DNA of 33,750 nucleotides from Monosporascus cannonballus. Its lineage: Eukaryota > Ascomycota > Sordariomycetes > Xylariales. The stretch spans positions 1-33,750 of the forward strand of contig QJNS01000723.1 of assembly GCA_004154925.1 (NCBI GenBank), given 5' to 3'. The notes beneath the pieces were generated by a model, which worked only from the letters and a program-made list of their open reading frames with translations, was not told the origin of the DNA and ran no database searches. Every line of letters starts with the position of its first letter. The stretch's first letter is position 1. This document shows positions 20,274-29,033 of this stretch, in pieces. The translations under genes and the position numbers were made by a program.

Positions 20274-22897
20274 ATGGTGACGATGGAGGCTACCGACGTT
20301 GACCACGACCTCCTCATCGACGACGAGTTCGATGCCCTGTACGTATTGTGTTGTCTCTTCGATATCCGCGTCGGCGCATCCCATCCACATACGCTTGCTC
20401 CCATATGTATATGACCTGCCTCACTGATGCAAACATGCTCACGTGCGTAGTTCCATCGAAATCAAGGCGCCCAAGGCAAAGCCGATGGAGCTCCCGAAGA
20501 AGTTCCCTGGTGAGTTGCTAGCACTTCACATTCTGCTCTAGAAGCATGTTGTCCCTATTATGGCAGCCATGGCGCTGCTCATTGTAAGTCGCTTAGGCGG
20601 GGGAAGGTCGACTTATATGGTTATCAGATGTACATTCCCCGAATCTTGTGTTGTCTTGTCAAAAGACCCTGGCCTGTCTCCTTTTCTACTAGTGCTTTTG
20701 GACGGCAGTTCTCATGGCGTTCAGCTTCCGCAGCTGGCAATGCTTCGCAACTGTCCAACCCCAAGTATCACCAAGTCAAGTGACAATGCCGCAACGGTGC
20801 ATGGACTGTCGAACACATTCTAGTTGTGCTCTGACCTAATTTAAGTTCTGATTATGGATGGGGTCTGACTCGCACAGCCAAACTGCACGCAAGGAAGGTT
20901 GCCAAGATATTAGGAGCACAGAATGGGATTATCTACCTCCCGGGACAGGTAGAAGAGACATGGGAAGACTCCGATCAAGGGCCGCCTTTTCGGCAGCGTC
21001 GATAGTGAGTCTCCGACTGCCTCTTCACCCCCCCTGCCGTCCGCTCCCCTTCTCCCAGTTTAGCGCTAACCTTGACGGATCCCAGCTTCTACTACATCAC
21101 GGGGGCCGACTTCCCGGGCTGCTCGACGACGTACGACATCGCGGCGGACAAGCTGACGCTGTGGATCCCCTACACGGCGCCGGCGACGGCGCTCTGGTTC
21201 GGCAGCACGCCGACACCCGATGACTGCCTCGCGCGGTGCGACGTGCACGACGTGCAGTACGCCACGGGCCTGCAGGCCTACCTCGCAGCGCGGCTGGCGT
21301 GCGTGCGCGCCCTCTTCGTCCTGCGCGCCTCGCAGCTGCCACGGTTCGATGGCTTCGAGCAGCTGAAGCCACGCCTGCGCATCGACGTCGGCTCCCTCAT
21401 GCCCGCCATGGACGAGGCCCGCCTCGTCAAGTCCGACTACGAGGTCACCATGATCCGCAAGGCCAACGAGGTCTCGTCGGCCGCGCACAGGGCCATCGCC
21501 CGCGCGCTCTCGGGCTATACCAATGAGTGCCAGATCGAGGCCGCTTTCGTAAGCGAGGTGAGAACTTCAATGGCGTGTCTTTATTTGTGTTCTGGCGCGC
21601 GAGCGATCTTCCCCACCAAAACCTGATTTCACCGTCGGGCGATGACCCCCGAGTCGAGTCCCCGCCCAGAAGCCGTCTCGGAATCACCATCCCCTTTTCC
21701 TAACCGACCCCAAAGCAACTAGAGAAGCCGTACTGACACGAAGACCCACAGTGCATAGCGCGCAACGCGCATGCGCAGGCCTACCCCGTGATCGCAGGCT
21801 CGGGTCCCAACGCGTCGACGCTGCACTACGAGTCCAACAATGCGCCGCTGGCGGGGCGGGAGCTCGTGGTGGTGGACGCGGGCGCCGAGTGGGCGTGCTA
21901 TGCGAGCGACGTGACGCGCACTCTGCCCCTAGGATCGGGCGGCAAGTTCTCCCCGCGCGCCCAAGCCATCTACGACGTCGTGCTGCGCATGCAGACCGAG
22001 TGCGTGGCGCGCGTGCGTCCTGGGGTAGCCTTCCGCGACCTCCAGCTCCACGCCACCATGGTCGCAGTCGAGGGCCTGCTGGCGCTCGGCATCTTCCGCC
22101 GCCAGTTCTCCGCCGACGAGATTTTCCGCGCCGGCACCGGCGCCGCGTTCTTCCCCCACGGCCTGGGACACCACGTCGGGCTTGACGTTCACGAGTGAGT
22201 TTTGGTTTGGTTTTCCTTCCCTTTAACGCCTCCTAAACTATGTTGTGCTGCTTGTGCGACCTGTTTTATGGGTATCTGAGAGGGGGATGTGTGGGAAGGT
22301 GACGAGCGATTCTGAGGAAAATGCCGCGGGGGATGCTAACCCGTTCCGTCCACCAGCGTCCTGAGCCGCGAACTCCTTCGCCCGGCAAGCGAGGGCATGT
22401 GGGGGAAGCGCAGGCCCGTCGGCCCCCAGACTGTCCGGTCCATGATCCGACAGCAGCAGGCGGCGGCGGCGGCGGCGGCGGCGGCCAGCACCGGCACCGG
22501 CACCGACAACAATAACAACAACAGCGGCGAGGAAAAGCCACCACAGCCACAACCACAGACACCATCACCACCACCCAAGAAGCGGCCCTCCTCGTCGTCC
22601 ACGACCACCTCCTCCCGGCCCGCTTCTCCCTCGTCGCCCTCGTCCTCGTCGTCCTCGAAATACGGCGTCCTGCAGCCCGGCATGGTGGTCACCATCGAGC
22701 CGGGCATCTACTTCTGCCGGCCGTACATCGAGTCGTACTTCCTCAAGGAGGGCGGCGAACACCGGCGCTTCTTCGACCTCGACGCCCTCGACCGCTACTG
22801 GGCCGTCGGCGGCGTGCGCATCGAGGACTGCGTCCTCGTCACGACCGACGGCTGCGAGAACCTGACCTCGGCCCCCAAGGTCGGCGTCGATGAATGA
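20274..22897 (+). CDS. Xaa-Pro aminopeptidase (prolidase, PEPP type)
   Basis: Six exons, 20274-20338, 20451-20509, 20878-21004, 21086-21557, 21752-22194 and 22357-22897, join in phase to 568 residues. The N-terminal creatinase-like domain includes [12 protein letters not shown] and [14 protein letters not shown]. The pita-bread metallopeptidase domain has all five dimetal ligands: D283 (VVVDAGAEW), D294 (ASDVTRT), H381 in [13 protein letters not shown] (exact proline-peptidase signature), E503 (VTIEPGIYF) and E545 ([11 protein letters not shown]). This family (M24B) binds two Mn2+ and releases N-terminal residues before proline or splits X-Pro dipeptides; no signal peptide suggests a cytosolic enzyme. 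H381 and E503 are 122 residues apart because of a low-complexity insertion with Gln, Ala9, Asn, Pro and Ser runs. Intron 2 is long (368 nt). In-frame ATGs at 20202 and 20283 are alternative starts. Confidence 0.94.
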
Positions 22898-23483
22898 ACG
22901 ATGTGTGGTGCGTGCTGGAGATTGAGATGACGATGGCTGCCCGAGTGGGAACACGGGTATGGGGTTGAGGATAAGTCGGGGGCGAAGGGTAGGGCGATGT
23001 GGGTAGGGCTGAGGGTGGAAAACCGACGATGGTGTGGTATCTCTGTCTCTTTTGCAAGATCGTCCGAGGTTCGAGTTTGTGTTTGTGACAATTTCAGCTG
23101 GGGGAAGTATTCGCGGAGTTTTGCATTTTGCATTTTGCGGTCATTTCAGAAGCCGCCGTAGGAAAGTAACTATGGTACATTTGAGCTGAACTGGACGGAT
23201 ATACACCTGTCTTCACTCGTCCTGAGGAACGCTAGCAAGGCTTAAGTAGTATCGAAAACGCAAAGAATCCATATGCCTTTCGCTCTTCCCTAATACGGTA
23301 CAAAGTCGTGCAAATAATAACCCACGCCATGCAACCAGAGTAGTTTTATACAAAGGTCCCGCTCCCGCGCCTAGCCCACCCCTCCCCAGGAACACAACCC
23401 TACGTACCTACACAAGTTATCTATCTCTTTATCGTGATCTATCCACGACCAACCGACCGATGAGCCCCCCCTCCTCTGCCCGC
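22898..23483. other. Convergent 3' intergenic region (aminopeptidase / lectin)
   Basis: 586 bases between two stop codons on opposite strands, expected to hold both 3' untranslated regions. A short tandem repeat is at 23119-23138. No gene seen. Confidence 0.55.
23119..23138. repeat. TTTTGCA tandem repeat, 2.9 copies
   Basis: Two full TTTTGCA units followed by TTTTGC, in the convergent 3' interval. Confidence 0.8.
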
Positions 23484-24095
23484 TTATAGATACTTCTTGG
23501 GCAGCGTCTTCTTGCGCTCGTAGTAGATGTAGCCGGCGACCAGGACGACCTGGCTGCCGATGATGACGAAGATGAGCCTGCCGTGGCGCGGGGAGGCCTG
23601 GACGGCGACGTGCTCGAGCATGTTGCCGTGTTTGTCGCCGACGAAGCCCTTGAGGGCGTGCTCGGTGTCCTTGACGCGGGCGCGCAGGTCGACGCGTACG
23701 TCCCTGAGCTCGTGGTGGACCTTATTTATCTCGCCCTCGAGGGCGGTGACGCGGTCGGGCAGGGCCGCGAGCCCCTGTAGGCCCTTGAGGGACCGCGCCA
23801 GCTCGTCGAGCGCGTCCATGGCGTCGTCGTGCCGCGACGCCGACTGTGCGTTGTTGTTCGACACCGTCCGGAAGATCGTCGACAGCTGGTGGCTCAGGCT
23901 CTGCAGCCGGTTGTGCAGGTCCGCGAACTGCGCCGCGGTGCTCGTGATGGCGTCGGCCGCCTCGTCGGGCACCTGCTCGTCCTTGAGCTCCTCCGCCGGC
24001 GGGGGCGGGGGCGCGCCCCGGCCCCGCCCGAAGTACCTCACCTTCGAGTCTCGGACGGCATCTGCATTCGCCCCTTGTTGTTGTTGTTGCTGTTG

Positions 24096-24126
<31 letters not shown>

Positions 24127-24950
24127 TGGTGGGGAGGTGCGTTGCCCTTAGCATTGAGATCCCCCGTCATGACCACCATCTTGAAGACTTCGAACGAGTC
24201 CGGATTCTCGGCCGCAGCCGCGGTGATGCCGAAGTGGTACCCCGCAGGCATGGAGATCTTGTCGCTCTCAAAACATAGCCGGCCATCGACTTCGACCCTG
24301 AAGACGGTGTCGGTCTGGCGCATCTTGATCTGCGAAGGACGGCCCAGGTTCCGGTAGGGGTAGTTGCAGTGGCCGAAGGCCATGCTGTCAACGCCGTGGA
24401 GCGTCTTGAAGTCGGTGGTCCCGTCGTTCAAGAACCCCCGGATCATACCGCCGGATCCCCCATACTGGTCAACGACCAGCGCTAAACCCTCGAACTTGCC
24501 GACCGTGTATATGCTCGTCTGTCCTATGGCCTGGCTTCCCCCTTTAGCAAGCCATATGTTCAGATTACCGCCCCCCCTCTCCGGACCGTTCACGCGGAAG
24601 TCGACATCGGCCACCCACTTAGCATACTCGTTCGGTCTATCGGCCCATACTGCGCCCCGCGTATTTCCGGGCGCCAGCGGCGTGACGATGAGCCTGTTGG
24701 ACAGAACCTCGGGGGGATTCGGGGTCCCAAGTATAGAGAAGCCCGGAACCGTGGCCTGTCCCCGGTCGTTTATTCTGGAACATATCGTGTCAATTGAATA
24801 GCCCGACAGTCTCTCTCACGGGTACATTCCGGCGAACCTTCCAGTATGGCCGAAGCTCAGCTCGTTGACCAGGAACTGAGGCTGGGCCTCGGCGACTCTG
24901 GCCGTTGTTGCCCAGCCCAGAGCTAGGGCCGATGATCGTAGGAGACGCAT
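23484..24950 (-). CDS. L-type lectin ER-Golgi cargo receptor (ERGIC-53/EMP47-like)
   Basis: Two exons, 24950-24838 and 24774-23484, encode 467 residues. A signal peptide (about 1-22, ending ARVAEA) precedes QFLVNELSFGHTGR. The L-type lectin domain (about 25-245) has PPEVLSNRLIVTPLAPGNTR, GAVWADRPNEYAKWVADVDF, GGGNLNIWLA, LALVVDQYGG and FGHCNYPYRN. It is followed by 18 consecutive Gln (about 254-271), a Pro-rich linker, a predicted coiled coil (about 320-420), a single membrane segment (438-456) and a short cytosolic tail ending KKYL, an exact KKXX COPI retrieval signal. Family members bind high-mannose glycoproteins and cycle between ER and Golgi. The intron is 63 nt with donor GTTCGC, which restores GHTGRIND. 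A stronger donor, GTGAGA, 18 nt downstream would insert FAGMYP in frame. It diverges from ALG8. Confidence 0.93.
24075..24128 (-). repeat. CAG/CAA trinucleotide run encoding poly-Gln
   Basis: Eighteen consecutive glutamine codons on the minus strand within the lectin gene: eight pure CAG next to the preceding His codon, then mixed CAA/CAG. The pure CAG part is the likely length-variable section. Confidence 0.9.
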
Positions 24951-25738
24951 CACGACGCAGGATGTAATGCAGGGAAAGGCATAAGAACAGAACGGGTAAG
25001 GAGCGATTCAACTCGCAACCGAGAAGAAATCTATTCAGGTCTGTTGAGCGAAAAGCCAGAAGTGTCGAAGTCCCAGCTCCCTGCTGTTTGAGGGCCTTCG
25101 ATGGCCAAGAGGACACTCTGTGCACTTGAATCTGTAGCTCTGCCCCCTTGGGATACGTAGCGCCAAAAGTTACCCGGCAGTACGTAGGTACCTACGTATC
25201 CTTTTTCGGACAGAGAACCTCCCACTCGTCGCTTCTTTTAAGCTCAAAGTCGGTAACTTCAAAGGGTCTTCAGAAAGCAAGTGGGGCACGCTAAGACTGC
25301 CTTATTATGGGATACGATTAGTTCGTATATGTTACGGAGTGATTATATGTACGAAGTATATATACTATACTACCTTAAACATTTTAGGCGATTTTGACTT
25401 TATCTTAGATTTGTACATTTTAAAGGAATTAAAATTAAGAACGTTTCCAAAAAGTTACATTGATATTGTTCCGTCTCAAAAGTACTACGGACTTATCTAA
25501 CGCAATATGGGGAAATAAAGATAGGATATGAAACTGATATAGCGGCTCGGAATCCGTCTGTACCGACCCTACCGATAGCTCCACAGTAAATGCCAAGCTG
25601 CAATTGACTTCATTTCTTTATGCATCCTAGTCTGCGCTTCCTTTCCAGCAGCGCTTCTCGACCAAAGACGAGGGCTATCTATCTCACATCAGGCATGAAT
25701 CTTAGTGCCTATAGTCCGCAAGACGACTGTTGGTGACG
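24951..25738. promoter_or_regulatory. Shared divergent promoter region of the lectin receptor and ALG8
   Basis: 788 bases between two divergent start codons. It holds an 18-bp perfect palindrome (25181-25198) and a distinctly AT-rich core (about 25300-25560) with no coding sequence. Promoter function for both genes is inferred from position. Confidence 0.6.
25181..25198. repeat. 18-bp perfect palindrome
   Basis: TACGTAGGTACCTACGTA is its own reverse complement. It is nested with a second inverted pair, GGATACGTA (25151-25159) and TACGTATCC (25193-25201). It lies about 230 bases upstream of the lectin start and 540 upstream of ALG8. Confidence 0.85.
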
Positions 25739-27407
25739 ATGAGTGAGATATACCCAACAATCGCGCAATGCGCCATTGTTGCGACTGCCTTCAAGATCCT
25801 CCTCTTCCCGGCCTAGTACGTGCTGTCTAACATTCTAAGGGGGAATGTCGGACGGCTGACCCTACAAAGCAAATCTACCGACTTTGAGGTCCACAGGAAC
25901 TGGCTGGCCATAACTCATAGTTTGCCGTTATGGGACTGGTATTACGAGAAGACATCGGAGTGGACTCTCGACTATCCGCCCTTCTTTGCATATTTCGAAT
26001 GGGTTATGTCACAAGCTGCCAAGCTGGCTGACCCGGCTATGCTCCGGGTTTACAATCTCGAGTACGATAGCTGGCAGACAGTCTACTTCCAGAGGTTCAC
26101 CGTCATCGCGACAGAATTAGCTCTGATATATGCCCTTCAGCTGTACGTCTTTCGCTTCAGTGCACCTATATCTATACGTACTAATACCACTTTAGATACG
26201 TTGAGTCTTCGCAGGGCATGGCTAGGAGGGCTGCTCAGGCAGCAGCAATCTCTGTTCTGCTTTCCCCAGGCCTCCTAATCATCGATCATATCCACTTCCA
26301 GTATAATGGTGCCATGTACGGCATTCTGATCGCGTCATTGGTCTTGGCTCGCCAGAAGTCGGGTCTACTTAAGAGTGGTCTGATCTTTGCAGCGCTGCTG
26401 TGTATGAAGCACATATATCTTTACCTCGCACCCGCCTACTTCGTCTATCTACTCAGAGTTTACTGTCTTTCACCAAAGTCCATTTCCCATATACAGTTCC
26501 TGAACTGTGTCAAGCTCGGCGCAGGCATCGTTGCCACCTTCGGGCTTGCGTTCGGACCATTTGCCCTCCAAGGCCAGATTTCTCAGATCCTTAGCAGACT
26601 GTTTCCCTTCTCGCGTGGACTTTGCCACGCTTACTGGGCACCGAATGTCTGGGCGATGTACTCATTCACGGACAGGGTATTGATATATGGTAAGCAAGCA
26701 GCCCCCTCAAAATCCGGGAGCTTGGTCATGACTTACAAGGCACAGTGGCTCCCCGGCTAGGACTGCCGGTCAAAGCAGAAGCACTCCACAGCGTCACTAG
26801 AGGTCTGGTCGGAGATACGGCATTCGCAGTACTCCCAGAGATCACTCCTAGGATATGCTTCGGGCTTACCCTTCTCTTCCAGGTGATACCGCTCATCAAG
26901 CTCTTCCTGCGTCCCACGTGGGATATCTTCATAGGGGCAGTAACACTCTGCGGCTACGCCTCGTTTCTCTTCGGGTGGCATGTTCACGAGAAGGCTATCC
27001 TCCTCGTCATCATCCCCTTTAGCCTCATCGCTCTGAAGGACCGACGGCACCTTAGTGCTTTTCGTCCCCTGGCAGTAGCAGGCCATGTCTCGCTCTTCCC
27101 ATTACTCTTCACACCCGCCGAGTTTCCGATCAAGACGGTTTATACTATATTCTGGCTGGTCTTGTTCTTGATGGTGTTCGATCGCCTGGCACCAGCCTCG
27201 AGCCGCCGGCGGACGTTCCTGCTTGATCGTTTCAGCATCCTCTACATTGCCATCAGCATTCCGCTAATCATATACTGCTCTTTCGTACACCAGGCCATAT
27301 TTAGGAAGGAGTATGAATTTCTGCCCTTGATGTTTATGAGCTCATATTCGGCGGTGGGAGTAGTCGGAAGCTGGATCGGATTTATGGCTGTGTACTTCAC
27401 ATCATAG
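25739..27407 (+). CDS. ALG8: Dolichyl-P-Glc:Glc1Man9GlcNAc2-PP-dolichol alpha-1,3-glucosyltransferase
   Basis: Four exons, 25739-25815, 25870-26142, 26196-26689 and 26746-27407, join in phase to 501 residues through introns of only 53-56 nt, with clear branch sites such as ACTAATAC before exon 3. The first luminal loop reads [19 protein letters not shown] and [16 protein letters not shown], the ALG6/ALG8 signature with the catalytic-region acidic residues. [18 protein letters not shown] is typical of ALG8 rather than ALG6. [18 protein letters not shown], the [13 protein letters not shown] helix and [19 protein letters not shown] follow, and the protein is strongly hydrophobic with about ten or more membrane segments (GT57). 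The enzyme adds the second glucose to the lipid-linked oligosaccharide in the ER lumen before transfer to protein. It shares a promoter interval with the lectin receptor. Confidence 0.96.
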
Positions 27408-29033
27408 TCGTCATCAGCCATAATAGCGCCCATTGTATGATAGAAAAGCAGGGCATACAAATGCTGATATAGACCATCTAAACCATTATTTGACCGACCC
27501 CGTTTGTTCGGCTTCCTGGGCTCTTTCAGCAATCTGGGTTTGTGTTCAGCGCTAACCGTAGGGACTTTGCTCTAATGTAAGGCATGTTGGGCTGGAGTTG
27601 CTAGGGTGGAGTGTTTGGGCCAAACTGCAGCGTCTAAGTCCCGTAGCTGGCTTGCCACAGCAGGCCGGGAGTCGTACGAACGCCCCATACCCCCAGAAGC
27701 GTGTCCTACAATCCGAATGGATAAACACAACTCACGCAGCAAATACACTGACCAGAACATGGTTTAGATATTGCATTGAATTAGGTTATAGACTTAACAA
27801 GCCCCGCTTGCCTCAACCGCATTCAAAGTGTCCTCCTCAACTTACACAGGGGGTAATCGACTCAGACGTATGTTGATAGCCGGCTGCACTTGCCGCAACT
27901 TTTGCCGGAATAACACGAAATATATATCGTGAATGAATCAAGCGATGAAGATGAGACCGGAAGTTGTGGTTTTCCTTTGCGACGTTTTTTTTTTTTTTTT
28001 TTGGGGGGGGGGGGGGGCGGCCGGGAGAACAGTCGAGGTGCTGTATGTCAATGAAGGAGGCAGTCGGCCCTGAATTGGCCTACCTACCCTTACCTATGAA
28101 TCCCAGGACCATCTTATATCGGATGTAAATCCTTCAAATACTAACGATTACGCCCGGTTCAAAGCTCGATAGATTGCCCCGGAAGCGGCGAGCAGATCGA
28201 GTATAGGAACGTTGGTGAAGGAGCAAGGTGCCGTGAATGACATAGGAATCAGAAAGGTGATGGGGTAGGTAGTAGTAGTTCTCCGGGTGGACCGCGAGTT
28301 GAGGCCCATCCCAAATCAGCGAATCCCCACAGCCGTTCTCAGTGTCGACCACTAAGAATGTCAGGAGTGGGTGTGTCCCACCCCGGTTTTGGTCTTATTC
28401 TTCCCGAGCCGTGCCTGGGTCTGGGTCTAGTAATACTAACTTAGGTAGAATAAAGCGTGCATCAGCGTGCGGTGCATAGTATGTAGGTGTGTGTCAGTGC
28501 GTGTGTACTTAAGCTACCTATTGTCCTCCTACCCTTTTGCCTACCTGCTTGACTTGACCTACTTTTAGTCCTCCCTCCCTCGCCCGCCTCCTTGGCTAGA
28601 CGGACAAAACTTTTACAACAACTTCTCCCTCTGCCGTCGCGTCGGTTGGACCAAGCCCCATTTACATCCACAACCTCGACTATAACACCTTCCTTGACAG
28701 CTTTGACGCGTCTTCCCCAGCTCTGACCGCGTACAACCAAGATTCACTTAGCCTTATATGTATATGTATGCATGTAATGAGACCCCCTACCACTACGCCT
28801 CCTCCTGCCTGCCTACCTCCGGACCGGACTACTCCCACCAATGGCCCATTTCACACCTTGACTTCCACAACAACGCACTCAAAGCCCCAACAGCAAGCCG
28901 AATTGACCTCCTTTATGCCTTTCAATCCCTCCAGGGTCCACTTGCACTGTCGCCAATACGCGTAAGGCTGACTTTCAGCCTTGCAGATCCTTACGCTTGA
29001 GGCTACTCTTCCCACATAAGTCCTTGCGCCGCC
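27408..29033. other. Intergenic region between ALG8 and ITC1
   Basis: About 1.6 kb with no gene I can support. It includes the T18G15 run (27985-28017), TACCTA-rich words near 28080 and 28510, and a pyrimidine-rich stretch (about 28550-29030) that is probably the ITC1 promoter and leader. Confidence 0.5.
27985..28017. repeat. Homopolymer junction T18G15
   Basis: Eighteen T residues pass directly into fifteen G residues. It is either a genuine hypervariable tract able to form G-quadruplex or triplex structures, or a sequencing or assembly artefact. Confidence 0.9.

Noticed and set aside
20560..20823. 87-codon plus-strand frame between aminopeptidase exons
   Set aside because: It lies inside intron 2 of the aminopeptidase; flanking exons join in phase across it and it resembles nothing known.
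23560..24357. 265-codon plus-strand open frame with long Cys run
   Set aside because: It is the antisense of the lectin gene; the Cys run is the complement of the CAG/CAA glutamine codons. It has no family features.
24820..24837. FAGMYP as normal part of the lectin protein
   Set aside because: The family alignment runs GHTGR straight into the next strand, so the shorter join was used as the main model. The alternative donor is kept as a finding.
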